A DNA stretch of 64,000 nt. Origin: Yponomeuta sedellus (lineage: Eukaryota; Arthropoda; Insecta; Lepidoptera; Yponomeutidae). The stretch covers positions 3,359,997 to 3,423,996 of the forward strand of contig OW203721.1 in the NCBI GenBank assembly GCA_934045075.1. The letters run 5' to 3'. The notes beneath the pieces are model-generated. The model was not told the origin of the DNA. It saw only the letters and a list, made by a program, of their open reading frames with translations, and made no database searches. A program made the position numbers and the translations under genes. Of the stretch, positions 11,256-23,295 are shown piece after piece. How positions within the stretch are numbered: position 1 is the first letter of the stretch; each line of letters starts with the position of its first letter.

Positions 11256-11457
11256 ATTAAAGCCAGCACAATGCATGAGTTCTATGTTTTATAATAAAAA
11301 TGTAAACTCTGTTAATTAGTGACTTTGAAAATACTAATTTTGTAGTTTTTTGACCAAAATAATTTATATATATATATAACTACTAATATCAACAATTATT
11401 TCCTAAATATCACTATTAACCTAAATAAATATTACCATTGTACGAAGGGCTTCCAAA

Positions 11458-11562
11458 TACACACACACAAATACGCGCGCGCACACACACACACGCACGC
11501 ACACACACACACACACACACAAACACACACTCACACACACACACACACACATACACACACAT
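11458..11562. repeat. (CA)n microsatellite
   Basis: Long interrupted CA run. The Cys/Val-rich and Thr/His-rich frames across it are artefacts of the repeat. Confidence 0.95.
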
Positions 11563-11819
11563 TATTGCATACAACATAATAATAATAATTAAACTAATCA
11601 TTTCATTCATTTTTAATCACTAGGTCTTTTTGAAATGTCCTAGCTCTAGCAAGTTTCCCTGTTTTTGCTTTGTATAAAATTTATAACTCATTGTTATACT
11701 TTTTTGTCTGGTACATTGTTTAGCACTAATTTGCACCTGATTGTTACACTTAGTTAAGGGAAGACACTTGCTCTTGACGCACAGGTTATCCTAGTTCGAG
11801 AGCAAGGGCTTCATAAATA

Positions 11820-11945
11820 ACTGTGGCAAATTGAATTTCTCAATAAAGATATTTCTATATTTTGAAATAGACACCTAGTTTGAATTGTAACGTTGATTAA
11901 GCCGTAGTTTCTGCGCTACTTTGAATAAATTTGATGAAAAAACAG
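11820..11945 (+). mobile_element. Jockey-like LINE 3' end
   Basis: acacctagtttgaattgtaa ... gccgtagtttctgcgctact, ending in tttgaataaa. The same end occurs inverted at 22480, 36000, 63470 and 63800. Confidence 0.65.
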
Positions 11946-12320
11946 CATGAATGAACGACGCATTGTTAATACTTACTAGTATTAACAATGCAAAGAAAGT
12001 ATTCCATTTATTACCAAAAAGAAACTTTTACTAAGTACTCTCAGCTGAAGATGACAATAACAGCCTGGGTAGTACGGAACGCTAATCTCGCTTTTTAAAT
12101 ACCAAAAGTCGCGACGTTCCAGTACATCCACTGTCAAATTCTGACATTTTTTCGCCACTTAAAGTGTGACCCGTGCACCGCAGGCTGGACTGTGAAAGTT
12201 ATGCATAAACAAACTATCATGTCACGACGAGAAATAAATAAAGAAAAAAGTATTGGTCGTGAGTTAGGGTTAGTGCCGGTGAATCAATGGTTTTCGACTT
12301 TCCATAGAAACACTCTGAGT

Positions 12321-12685
12321 CGCTCGTAGCCTAGTCGAACCGAGTGATTGGAATCAATTACTTGAGTTAAGCAACAACAAGCGTGGTCAGGTGCAGGGTA
12401 GGTGACCGTCCCGTGACTACCGCTAGTGGCATTTTTCCGAGCGCTTCCGTGCTTCGCAAGTCACGTTAGACGTTGGTACCGGCTGTCATGTAATGGCAGT
12501 CGTTAACTCATGTCAAAGGCCTTATGGCTTATGATAACTTTTGACAGTAAGACCCGCCATTGTCTTACAACCCTCCATCAACCCGGACTTGGCGCCCGTG
12601 GTGGAGTATGTATGGCCTATCCTTTCTGCGATGCAGGAAGAGACCCGTGCCCCAGCAGTGTGGACATACACGGTCTGATATCGAT
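12321..12685 (+). mobile_element. 5S-derived SINE, full length
   Basis: Plus-oriented complete copy with gagttaagcaacaacaagcg and gtaggtgaccgtcccgtgac, ending tctgatatcg. Confidence 0.8.
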
Positions 12686-12689
12686 AGAA

Positions 12690-13376
12690 ACATTAACAGA
12701 ACGATAGAACAATAAAAATTATAATAAACTTACACAAACGCTAATACATAGATAAATAAAAATTGTTGATGTTTTCGACGTATCATTTATATTCTAACTA
12801 TCAACAAACCCCATCCTCTTGTGTTATTATCTTTTCTACTTAACCTTTCATTAGCTAAGGAAGGCAGCGAGTTACTGCGAGTTGAAACTATTATGAGGTA
12901 TTGTCATTGGCATTATAATACATATATCCAGCAGTGCATTTTATAATGCCGCGTTTACATTGCATCTACTGCAAGTGCAGTGAGCGAGAAAGCACTCGCT
13001 ACCTGTCCGAAGAAGTTTGAAGGTCCGTCGACAACAATTACATTTTTAAAATTAATTTATCCACACGGTATAAATAACAATGGGCACAGTCGTAATAATA
13101 AGAAGAAATCTTGTAATATCAAAAAAAGAAAGATGGAGAAAAGAGGGAGATGTTTTATGTCTATAGGAAAAGTGATACGAAGTACACCGCTTCATTTAGT
13201 CTACATTTTGTGTAACATTTTGTTTTATTTTAGAACTATTTAAAAGTATGGAATGGCTGTTGTTTTTCAATTTGTCTGTTTTGGAAACTCGTGTTACAGC
13301 TCCGTAACGATGGCATTTAGTTAGTTTATAGACTGTTATATCTGAATTACTATATCTGTCGTCCTCGCAACAATCT
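12690..13376. other. No gene recognised
   Basis: AT-rich unique-looking sequence; an 87-codon Lys-rich frame at 12980 has no supporting feature. Confidence 0.4.
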
Positions 13377-13393
13377 ATAAATATATATACATA

Positions 13394-13472
<79 letters not shown>
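13377..13472. repeat. (TA)n microsatellite
   Basis: About 95 bases of TA with few interruptions. Confidence 0.95.
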
Positions 13473-13473
<1 letters not shown>

Positions 13474-14544
13474 ATGACATTACCAACTAAAATAGATACC
13501 ATTGCATCCTGGTCACGTGTGAAAATGAGTTTGATCACAAATTTCCACTTTTCAAATATATTTTCATTAATTTTTAAATTGAACTCAGAAGCTATTTATT
13601 ATACTCGTATATGCACCGATGTGAGGTTACTTAGTGCAACGAAAACAACTTGAGCGGTCATTCTTAAAATAAACTATGTATTACCCAATAGAAAAGTAGA
13701 TGACGGAAAAGGGAAGTGAGAGGAGCGAGCGTAAGGGAGTAGGTGTAAACGTGATAGAGAACTAGGCAGGATGTCGCAGAATGGCGAAGGCATTATTTTT
13801 TTTATATAATAGAATGATGCATGGTTATTATCGAGTGAACTTGCCCAAGTGCCTTGTTTGTTAAACAGCTATTAAATAATCTATAACTTATGCGCCGCAT
13901 TGCCCTTATTACTCGTTAATGCAAATAATACTTAGGCAGTTTACACTACATGACACTAAGGCGGTACGCGGTGCAAACCAATGAAAAAAAAATCATAATT
14001 TGTTTTTTAAAAGGTTGTTTTCTAAGGCTGAGTTCACGCCAAAGTGACTGTCAGCCTCCAAATGAGCGAGCGTTATGCAGATTGTTGTATTTCTACACAT
14101 ATTCACTTTTTCGTTCACATCTAACCGACATTACTTTGTTACGCTATGCGTGGACGCTGACATTCGGCGGTCGGGTCGATTAATAGTCGTATAGCGCGTC
14201 ACTACGCGCCGCGGACGCGGATTGGCTACGTATTTTTACTGGGGCTCATAGTAAGTCTGCTCACATTCCTCGGCTGACTATACGTTTGTTTTGAACACGG
14301 CCGAAAAGTGAACATCATAAATCTTAACTACGATGACAATTCTTCTTGGAACCGACAGTCTAGGATCTAGGATCTAGAGCATATTTTGGTGAAGCTACAC
14401 ACAAGAACGATTTTCAGTTTTTGTATGGAATCCTCATACTCCTATTTACTTACTGGATTACCCGACTTAGATAAAGATAAAGATACTTTTATTTGCTTTT
14501 ATTTTATTTTATTAAATAAAGCAATAACATACATTTTCAAGCGC
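13473..14544. other. No gene recognised
   Basis: Unique-looking. A CpG-richer patch at about 14180-14240 (cgcgccgcggacgcgg) stands out from the surroundings. Confidence 0.35.
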
Positions 14545-14745
14545 TGAGGAATTTGTACCCCTCCGACACTCAGGTTTCCTCACGCTGTTTTCCTTCACCG
14601 TTTGCGAGTGGTATTGCTACTATAACTTCACAAATGTACATAAGTTAGAAAACAAAGTCTTTGTAAATGCCTGTACTTACTGAGAATCGAACCTGGGTCT
14701 CTCGCTTCCGAGTCCATTGTTCTAACCACTAGGCTACCGCGGCTG
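14545..14745 (-). mobile_element. Third tRNA-headed SINE, minus strand
   Basis: Reads back from the tRNA-like head (gtagcctagtggttagaac near 14735, B-box ggttcgattctc) into the gaaggaaaacagcgtgagga body. Confidence 0.65.
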
Positions 14746-15181
14746 TACCTAATATAATTCGAAACGAAAACTTTAGTTCAAAGAAGGTACCAACGTTCTC
14801 GTATCGTATTTAATGTTAATTTCACGCATTTTGCAACGCTACGAAGCGCCCTTTATTGCCGCACCTAGTGTAGCGACTGTTACTTTTAATGTTAAGGGGT
14901 GTCAGTCATCCAAGAAGGATTTGAAGACCTTATGATGTAAAAACAAATACAGCCAGTGTTCAAAAGTCTTAAAAAAGGCGAGTATTTTTTTGTTCTGTCC
15001 ACGTCACTGCTTATTTCCAGTGAAACTAGCTAAATAAATAACTTGCACTCTCAGGACAATCACTTATCTTGGTCTTAAACTAGGATACCCTGGGCTATGG
15101 TAACCAAGCTAGGATATAGCAAGCAATAAAAATTTGATTGCCTCGTTGGGGTCTAGCGATAACCCCAACACTTACCTCCTG

Positions 15182-15452
15182 ACATCAACCCTTGGTAAGT
15201 CCCCACTGCTGGTGCATGGGTATCTTCCTGCATCGCAGAAAGGTTGGTCCATACGAGGGCCAAGTCCGGGTTGGCCTTACTGTCAGAAGTTATCAAGCCT
15301 CCCATAAGGCCACTGACATGGCTTACATGACAGCCGGCACCAACGGCTTAGCGTGGCTTGCGAAGCACGGAAGCGCTCGGAACAAATGCCACTAGCGGTA
15401 GTCATATTGATAGTCACCCATCCATCTTACCACGCCCGTGTTTGCTTAACCC
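15182..15452 (-). mobile_element. 5S-derived SINE, internally deleted
   Basis: Keeps the 3' end and middle; the centre and the head-proximal border are shortened. Confidence 0.7.
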
Positions 15453-15454
15453 TC

Positions 15455-16510
15455 ATATCTTAATTTCTTTAATTTTATGTTTATTAATATCACTCCAAAT
15501 GGTCACGTATATTAATGTTTTTACTTAAAATGTAAAGGGGCACGCTGTTTACCGACGTACAAATGCTACCTAGTTCAGGAGGCAGAGCCTACTTTAACAG
15601 TGACAAATAAATAAATTTAATTTTAATTTTATTGCAATTGATCCGAAATAGGACATACGAGCCTTTATTCGCATTATTTCCATTATGCTGACGTAGACAG
15701 GTAGCCCTGAGTACTTAACTTTAATTGTCTGAGTCTAAGTTATATTGAATAGCTGAGTTAAACGTTAATTATGCCGTGTATGCGCAGGAGTAAAAGATGG
15801 TCTTAAAACTAATCGAAAACTTACATTTCTGATTATTACAAGTAAATGTGCTAGAGCAACCGGTTTTAAATAATATATGGCAGTGGGAACATAGAAATAT
15901 GGGTCACCACGGCTCAACACGATTTTGGTCCCACGTTGGGTGCCATTGGAGGATTGATGTGATGACTTGCATTTGGGAGCCTGAGGATGCCTCGTGTTAG
16001 ATGCGAAAAGCGTCGCGTGTTTTCTCACACAAGTATTGCTGCGGTGGTGGTGTGTTCGTGTCTTGCTTCTGCTTGAAAAAGTAGGAGGGAGATTAACTAA
16101 CCGCATGGTGCTTGTGGGATTTTTGGCGGAATTTAGCAAAGTAATGCCATTGGAATGTTTATTGCGATTATAATAACAATAAAATAATTAAGTATGTATT
16201 TGTCTTCAAGAACACTGCGTTTATTTCAAAACTGATCAGAACAAAAAAATAGATAATTTTGTTAAGAGAAATTGTCAGTACTAAGTAGTATTACAATAGA
16301 CAAGACAGCTTGATGAAATATACTCAATGCTTTTAATTCTTTTTACAGAGAACGTTTCATAAGCCTATTGAAACCAATCACTTTCTTTAATAAATAATTT
16401 ACACACAACGCAGTCACTTGTTCTGCGCCTTGATTGTGTAACTTTCACGTATACATCTGTGTGTGAAAGCGGAATGTTTACTGAGCTACGCGACTTATGT
16501 CCGTTTTCAC
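15455..16510. other. No intact gene; possible LTR remnant
   Basis: Contains the primer-site-like sequence noted at 15927. A 124-codon minus-strand frame at 15765-16139 crosses it and has no recognisable domain. Confidence 0.35.
15927..15945 (-). other. LTR-retrotransposon primer-binding-site-like sequence
   Basis: The minus strand reads tggcacccaacgtgggacc, close to the leader found just inside the 5' LTR of many insect Gypsy or BEL elements. The flank (minus strand, above 15945) could be an LTR remnant, but no second LTR or pol is present, so this is a weak call. Confidence 0.35.
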
Positions 16511-16794
16511 TAATGCTGCGGCCACACTTGAAGGCGAAGATTCGTGTTCGCGTTGTCGCGACAACATTTCGTGTTCGCTCTACGGCGAAGAGCTTGACCA
16601 CATCATAAAGATTTTGGCCTGGATACTAGTCCTTTAGGCCATAAAACCCTTTGATGTGCGGCATTTTACCGACAGCGGCGCGAAGGGTGTTTGTATTCGC
16701 GATGATGATTCGCGATAGGACGAATTTTTTGGCCAGACATGTCGCGACAACGCAAATATTCGCGTTATCGCGATAGTGTGGCCGTACCATAACG
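16511..16794. mobile_element. MITE with inverted ends carrying cggccacact
   Basis: Left end taatgctgcggccacact and the reverse complement of the right end, ttatggtacggccacact, match at 14 of 18 positions. Further in, cgttgtcgcgaca is shared as an inverted pair. Non-coding, about 284 bp. Confidence 0.65.
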
Positions 16795-17094
16795 ACGAAC
16801 AAGGAGGCGCCTTACTAAACAACTCCTAATTTAGGGCAATGCTTAGCAGAAATTTCCGTTTTACCAATCGATTTTTAATAGGTTGGTCCTAACTTAAGAG
16901 TATCCTAGTTTTTTGACAGTTGTCCATGGTTTTATTCGTCAATCGATGATCTTATCTGTGGTCAAGTTGTCTGTCTGTTATTGTGTTCTGTCGTCTGTTG
17001 TGTTTTGACGTTTCACATGCTGTAAGCTCAAACATAATTACAATTTAGTTTTATATTTTTCGCCTAAAAATTTAATATTCTGAAAAGAAATACC

Positions 17095-17346
17095 TACAGT
17101 CTATTTATTCCAATTTAGTAAACAAGATTCTAACCTTAAAATTGAGATTAGATGCCTAAACTAGACTTTTTCTCGCAAATTCATGAACTATCATGAACTA
17201 TGTTTATAAAATTGGCAGCGTGTTATCTAAAAGAGTTATCCAAGTTACTTCATTTATGGAAATATGGCAGTTTTGGACTAAAAAGTTACAGTTTACGGGT
17301 AGAATCTTGTTTACTAAATTGGATAAGTAAGAATAAATAGACTGTA
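17095..17346. mobile_element. Tc1/mariner-like MITE with long inverted ends
   Basis: Starts tacagtctatttatt and ends aataaatagactgta, with TA at both borders. The arms extend through ccaatttagtaaacaagatt. A second copy lies at 59870-60130. Confidence 0.75.
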
Positions 17347-17559
17347 GTTATCGGAGGCCAGTATTTTAGTCGAACTTTGTTGTCAAAAATGTCAACTGAG
17401 AAACGTAAATATTTACTATATAACCTCAATTTAGAGTATGAGCGACTGTCACATGTGTCACTTTAGGGTCATCTAAGCACTACGCCTTTCCAAATTGGAG
17501 TCGTAACATTAGGTTATGCCTAACATCGTAAGTCATGACTTAAGTGTTAGTACATACAT

Positions 17560-17655
17560 ACATACATCACCTCACGCCTGTATCCCAGGGGGGTAGGCCT
17601 CTGCCTACCCCCCTGGTCTCTACCAGGGACTGCCACTTGCCACAATCCTGATCCT
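17560..17655 (+). repeat. Dispersed repeat with a perfect 14-bp hairpin
   Basis: 17585-17598 and 17603-17616 form ccaggggggtaggc / gcctacccccctgg around a 4-base loop. Flanks match the repeat at 46735 and 50955. Confidence 0.6.
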
Positions 17656-17766
17656 TAAGTGTTAGTGAAACGTGTTTTTACTCTAGGCAACTCCTAAATA
17701 TTTAGGCATCTGATTTGGGCGTGTCCTATGGTTAGTAAAAACGGGCATTAGTCATTTTCAACGCCG

Positions 17767-17960
17767 GTGTAGTACGGCAGCTTCTCACTGAGGAGGTCGG
17801 GCGCTCGAACCCAGGCTTGTACATGGTTTTCTAAGTCTAAGTCAATGACATGGTTTTCTAAGTCATGTACATTTGTGAAATTATAGTAGCAAAACCTCGG
17901 TGACGGTGAAGGAAAACTTCGTAAGGAACCCCTAGTGTCTGAAGTGGTAACGTACTACAG
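17767..17960 (+). mobile_element. Third tRNA-headed SINE, diverged
   Basis: tRNA-like gggcgctcgaacccaggc, then the agtcatgtacatttgtgaa and gaaggaaaac blocks. Confidence 0.55.
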
Positions 17961-18640
17961 CGCTTGCTACGTACTATGAGGCTAAGGGCCAGTTTATGAA
18001 TTGGGAATTTTGCTTAGTAAATAGTTAATTATAGTGCTCGCTCCACGAATTTCTCAGGAAAGAGCGTGGCAGAACGTTACTAAGTATTTACCTAGTAAAA
18101 TTCTCAATTCAGAAACCGGCCGTAAGTGCGGAAATCTCAAGTGTAACTAGTCTTTTTCAACTTGTACAATTAATTTTAGATAATCTCCGTGCGTGAATGC
18201 TTTGTTTTTTGGAGGCGAACGCTTTTCGGAATATCGGAGCAATCGCGTAAAGGCCTCCCCTTCTGATGAAAAGTACGAATGTTAATATTGCGACCACGGG
18301 CTGCCTATACTAGAGCCCACTTCCATGCGACCGGGATGTTCGAAAATACAAACGTACGTTCGATGTTTGGACGTCGGTCGTGGGATATTAATTTTTCCCA
18401 CCTTCGTAATAAAAGCGTAGATCGCGTAGCAGAGTAGATCAAAGTTGATAAGGTGGGATACGAGTATGCCCGCCGTTATAAACCTTTTTTGAAACCGCAA
18501 ATAAATAGTAGAACTTATAAATATTTGAGTTATCTCGCAAAATAACGTTTTTGTGTATCTAAATCCTTATGAGAAAACGCATACAATTGCATGAAGAAAC
18601 TAAACGTATTAAGTTTTTTATTCTTTACCAGTCCATACCA
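17960..18640. other. No gene recognised
   Basis: Contains a short imperfect inverted pair, aaattcccaattcat-like sequences at about 17995 and 18100. No reading frame with support. Confidence 0.35.
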
Positions 18641-18720
18641 ATCTTCTTCTTCTTCTTCTTCAGGCTATATTAGTCCACTGCTGGACATTGCTCTCCCCTA
18701 ATGAGCGTCATAGCGCAAGG
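18640..18720 (-). mobile_element. RTE 3' terminus fragment
   Basis: ttcttcaggctatattagtcc ... agcgcaaggttgtgccatc, the RTE end in minus orientation after a (TTC)n run. Confidence 0.65.
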
Positions 18721-18721
18721 T

Positions 18722-18905
18722 TGTGCCATCATACCAATACCACTCGCTTACTGTAAAGGAAAACACTGTGAGGTAACATGAGTGTCTGAGGAGTTCACAT
18801 ACCTCTTTGTTTGAAGTGGCAATCCGCGGTGGGTACCACTGAGTAACTAAGCCCACACTCTCTGAGAGAAAACCTGTGTACTACAGTGGGACGTATAAAA
18901 GTACT
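18722..18905 (+). mobile_element. Third tRNA-headed SINE, body
   Basis: accactcgcttactgtaaag ... aatccgcggtgggtaccact ... tctctgagagaaaacctgtg; head missing. Confidence 0.65.
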
Positions 18906-18945
18906 TCTCATTTCGAACCGAAACTTTCGAAAGCTCTAAACATTA

Positions 18946-19001
18946 CTGATTTCAAGTGATTGATTCCATCCGCTCGGTTCGACTAGGCCACGAGCGCTTC
19001 G
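18946..19001 (-). mobile_element. 5S-derived SINE, head fragment
   Basis: Only the first 55 or so bases next to the head (gtggcctagtcgaaccgagc on the minus strand). Confidence 0.55.
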
Positions 19002-19099
19002 TGGATGTTTCTGCTACTCACAAATCGCATTTAAATTAACTATGAATTGCGGCTATTCACAAATCAGATTTGAAACTATTTATTTTTATGGCCAGCTAT

Positions 19100-19290
19100 C
19101 GCCGACCGGTACCGGGGGGTGGGCAGCAGCGCCCCCTGCAGTACAATTCCACTGAACTGCGATCCCAACCCGCATGCCCAGCGTGGGGATTATTGGCAAT
19201 ACCCCCTATGATAGCACAACGTGGTGCTCTTTTGGGGAGGGCTAAGTCCAGCAGTGGACTAGTACAGCCTGACGACGTCGATCGCCGACG
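19100..19290 (+). mobile_element. RTE-tailed repeat
   Basis: ggggggtgggcagcagcgcc ... gcatgcccagcgtggggatt ... gctaagtccagcagtggact. It ends in the RTE tail, with (GAC/GTC)-like bases after it. Confidence 0.7.
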
Positions 19291-19565
19291 CGCCAAATGC
19301 CACATCCAGCGAGCAGAGGGGCGCACACTCCGCGCCCGGCGCAGTGTAGTGCACAGGCGCCTCGCTCGTTTTGTTCTCTTTTCTGACGGTTTTGCGTTAT
19401 TATTAAAAACAATAAATCGACGAGAGCCCCACTATTGCTTCGCTTTCACTTCCACCTACCCCCGTGGCAATAATTACTCGAGTGAAACATTTCGCCAGTG
19501 CGCTGTTCGGCCCTATACACCAACTGTGCTCCACTTGCTGAAACAAAAAATGACGATTTGGTATA

Positions 19566-19764
19566 ACGTAACATTTACATACAGGTACATACATTGCTTC
19601 TGGCCCTACACTAGGATACCCTGTGTCGTGGGTACCAGAAACAACGACATCACTAACATGTAAACGTCCAAGACGTATGTTCTTTTTATGTCCCCAGTTG
19701 GGCTTCGAACCCGGGCCTTATCGCATGGTAGCGCATCTGCGCTAACGCTGCGCCACAGATGTCG
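19566..19764 (-). mobile_element. tRNA-Gly-derived SINE, complete
   Basis: Minus-strand copy with tail at 19566 and tRNA-like head near 19764; the anticodon arm is altered by a short internal duplication. Confidence 0.75.
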
Positions 19765-19765
19765 T

Positions 19766-19950
19766 ATCAACCCCTTGTATGTCCGCACTGCTGGGGCACG
19801 GGTCTCTTCCTGCATCGCAGGAAGGTTAGGCCATACTCCAGCACGAGCGCCAAGTGGCGGAGTGTAAGACAGTAGCGGGCCTTACTCTCGGCCATAGGGC
19901 ATCAGACATGGCTTAACGAATGCCATTACGTGACAGCCGGCACTCACCCA
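19766..19950 (-). mobile_element. 5S-derived SINE, 3' half
   Basis: Sits immediately beside the SINE above; 5S-like head missing. Confidence 0.7.
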
Positions 19951-21147
19951 CCTGACGTCAGTTCGGCGGCGGGTTCAAAATCGTAGTTTTAAACTTGCTG
20001 TAACACGGTATAGACAGCGTAACCAATGTAAACCAGTGCAAACTAGCCGCAACCAATTCACAGATATTTTTTGGGGTAGGTAGCGTCAGCAAAATCAACC
20101 GTGATTTTTTAGCAAGCCGCGGCTCTGATGTAAACTAATTAACTACGAATTGTACTTTTATGAAACTCGCCCCAGGCCGGCTGCCATATGGCGAAAACGG
20201 TCGCTTCGGACACCAACAAAAAACTATTAGCATTAAAGTTCTGTTTCGTCGTTCAATGGCATTGTCGTCCAAACTTTCAATAGCCAGTAGGCACCATTTG
20301 TGGAGTCAAGAGCCGAACTGAAAACATTTATATAACGCTCGAGTTTCGTATATAGTTGGCCAATTAACATGATGGGTTTACTGTGAAACACAACCTGGAT
20401 GGTTATTAACATATAATTGCAAAAAAACGAGTCAAGTGCGAGTTGCACTTGCCCATAGAGGGTTCCTTTGGCTATCTTTTATTTTCGTTACAATTTTCGT
20501 CGTTCATATTGCAAAATGTTCTATATCAAAAACACTATTTTCGTTTTTTCATCTAAATTGAAGGAATACTTAATTTTGAAGTTTAAGACATTAGAATGTC
20601 AGCCTGAGTAGGTAAGGATTATGATGTCTTGTTATTTTCTTTGTAATTGTTTATTTTTTCATACAAATTTGGTGAAATAACGTAAATATTTTTTTTGATG
20701 ACTTGGCGCATTTTGCAATGTGACCGAATATGACTAGCCACATAGTCACGCCAAGTTTGATAACATAATATAAGAATTTACTTTATTTAACACTGAAAAA
20801 AGCAACAAAAAACAAAATGATGTACTATGTACTAGAATTGGCGGCCTTATTGATACCTGTCTGTATTACTGTTTTTTTGATAGAGCATAAATAAAACAAA
20901 TCGGCCAAGTGCGAGTTGGATTCACGTACCGAGGGTTTCAAATAAATTTGTTGGTCGATATCAACTCTTAATTCTATAAAATTTGGTAAGTTATCTTGTC
21001 TTTCACTACAGATACACTACAAAATACAAAAAAAGACACTTAAATCATAAATTAAACAGTGTTTGAATTTCGAATTTCGGAAAAACCGCGCGACTCGGTG
21101 CATAAGCTATTTATAATTATAATGTAATTACCTACCTACAAATTTAT
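19950..21147. other. Repeat debris, no gene recognised
   Basis: Two copies of the motif caagtgcgagttg (about 20435 and 20905), followed later by a tacggaaccctaaaa end at 21425, belong to a widely dispersed repeat that I recall from moth genomes. The 5S-derived copy at 21148 lies between the second motif and that end. No reading frame has support. Confidence 0.4.
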
Positions 21148-21385
21148 CCGTGCTTCCCAAAGCACGTTAAGCCGTTGGTGCCGGCTGTCATGTAATGGCA
21201 GTCGTTAAGCCATGTCAGAGGCCTTATAACTTCTGGCGGCTCGATAACTTCTGACAGTAAGATTTGCCGCTGCCTTACAATCCTTCACCAACCCGGACAT
21301 GGGACCTGCGGTGGAGTGTGGCCTAGCCTTCCTGCCATGCAGGAAGAGACCTGTGCCCCAGTAGTGGGGTCATACAAGGGTTCAT
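21148..21385 (+). mobile_element. 5S-derived SINE, headless
   Basis: From ccgtgcttcccaaagcacgt to acaagggttcat. Confidence 0.7.
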
Positions 21386-21937
21386 AAGGAACTGTTATAA
21401 GAGTTTCTTTTTTCCTACTTGGTTACGGAACCCTAAAAACGGTTAAATTATCACGTTTGTTGTATATAAAAAAATGTACAATGAACAGTGCATTGTACTT
21501 ATTTTCTTAATCTATTTAACTCCTTAAGTCGATTTGTTCCTAAAAAAACACTTTTATCCGATTATCAAAATATTAACTCTTAGTTGCTAAGATGAAATAA
21601 CAAAAAATGGTGCCAAAAATAGGGACTCAGGTGGTGGTGAAAAGGCAGTGAAATATTGATGTTTGCGGAGTTTAATGAAGCCGTGGAAGTGTTGTGAGCA
21701 ACAGCAGCAACCATAACAATGGTTTCCTTGGCTGTGACCAAAATATTCTTTCACTTGTTTATACGTTTATTGTGGAACTTCGACGAGAACGTAATTATTC
21801 GATTCCGCTTCTATTCACTGTTCGGCTTAACATAGACACGACAAGCACCTGCTATGAAGCAAAAATTTTGCGTTGACATTTGTTACGCTTTATTCCACAA
21901 ATACCTATTAAGATACAGAAAAAACTTAAATTATATG

Positions 21938-22104
21938 TGGCCTTATCAGAGGCCTTATGGGCGGCTTGATAACTTCTGACAGTAAGGCCTGCTACCGTCT
22001 TACAATCCTCCACCAACCCGGACTTGGCCCCCGTGGTTGAGACCTAACCTTCCTGCGATGCAGGAAAAGACCCATTCCCCAGCAGTGGCGACATATAAGG
22101 GTTA
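21938..22104 (+). mobile_element. 5S-derived SINE, 3' half
   Basis: aggccttatgggcggcttga to the cgacatataagggtt end. Confidence 0.7.
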
Positions 22105-22261
22105 AAATCGATCATCGATATGTAAGTGTTCGCGTACAAAGGCGGAAAAATTCAATTTCAAAAGAAATTTCTTCCATATTAATGACTTCGACAAAATGGT
22201 AGGATAAAAACCCTTCTTCTACGGAACCCTACACTGACAAGCCCGAGACGATTTTTTTAAT

Positions 22262-22475
22262 GTACCTTATAAAAGTCCCACTACAGAGCACGGGCCTTCT
22301 CTCAGAGAGAGAGTGCGGGCTTAAATACCACGCGTGCCCGCCGCGGATTGGAAATTTAAACCGCTGAGGAATTTAAACACCATGCACCAATGACTTTGTT
22401 TTCTAAATTATGTACATTTTATTTGAAGATCTAGACGGAACACCACTCGCTAACTGTAAAGGAAAATGAAATGAA
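22262..22475 (-). mobile_element. Third tRNA-headed SINE, rearranged
   Basis: The minus-strand 3' part (22262-22385) is joined to a plus-oriented middle part (22385-22475: caccaatgactttgttttct ... cactcgctaactgtaaagg). Confidence 0.55.
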
Positions 22476-22479
22476 ATGA

Positions 22480-23120
22480 AAAGGTTTTATTCAAAGTAGC
22501 GCAGAAACTGCGGCTTAATGAACGTTACAATTCAAACTAGGTGTCCATTTCAAAATCTAGATCATTGTGGAGAAAAAATGGACAAAAAAACTCCAAACTT
22601 AGTCTTTTCAAAGTCCTTAATTAACATAGTTTACATAATTATTATAAAACATAGAACTCATGCATTGTACTGGCTTTAATTCCATACATCATTGTCATCT
22701 AAATAATCGTTAATGTTATAGATGCCCTTTTGGCACAAAGTGTGTTTAACATATTTTTTTAACCGCGTTTCAGGCAAGCTTAATTATCTCCAGGTATAAG
22801 CTTATAGCTCCAGGTATTTATAGAAGCGTATACAATGCCACATGAAGGACATCTTATTTAGGCTGGCAAAGGCTTATACATATAAACCTTTGCCAGCCTA
22901 AATAGTGGGAACAAAAGTTTCTTTCTAGTATTTACATTGTGTTGGTTACCTAAAGTTTTAAAGTTACGGATATTTTTCCTGACGCACATAATGTTTTCAT
23001 AGATATATTGGCTGGCAACTGTCAGAATGTTCGTTTTTTTAAAGAAATCTCTTAACGAAACTCTTCTGCCTAGCTTATAAATATAAATGAATCTGATCGC
23101 TCTCTTCTGTTCAAACATCG
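22480..23120 (-). pseudogene. Jockey-like reverse transcriptase C-terminus with 3' end
   Basis: On the minus strand a frame from about 23120 to 22858 reads FEQKRAIRFIY, then RRVSLRDFFKK, TVASQYIYENIM and LFRLAKVY. These are landmarks of the last ~90 residues of Jockey-clade reverse transcriptases. It is followed by an untranslated stretch to the gctactttgaataaaac end at about 22480. The catalytic fingers and palm are absent, so this is a 5'-truncated dead copy. The annotated frame begins in a neighbouring SINE (to 23187), so its first ~25 codons are not LINE. The AATAAA near the end would be the element's own signal. Confidence 0.75.
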
Positions 23121-23262
23121 TGAGGAAACCTGAGTACTTATCTGAGGTGTTCAAATACCTCAGCACTAGGAATTGTCCAATCCGCACGCGTGGTAATGAA
23201 GCCCATACTCTCTTTCTGAGAGAAAGCCTGTGCCCAGCCGTGGGACGTTTCTGGGCTACTTA
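23115..23262 (+). mobile_element. Third tRNA-headed SINE, 3' part
   Basis: catcgtgaggaaacctgagt ... ctgagagaaagcctgtgccc ... gtgggacgttt. Confidence 0.55.
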
Positions 23263-23295
23263 AAACATTTTTTTAACATTAATAATTTCATTTAG

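Noticed and set aside
11416..11623. Cys/Val-rich and Thr/His-rich frames
   Set aside because: Translation of a CA microsatellite on both strands.
19070..19663. 197-codon open frame
   Set aside because: It runs through an RTE-tailed repeat into a tRNA-Gly SINE in reverse; a composite of repeats.
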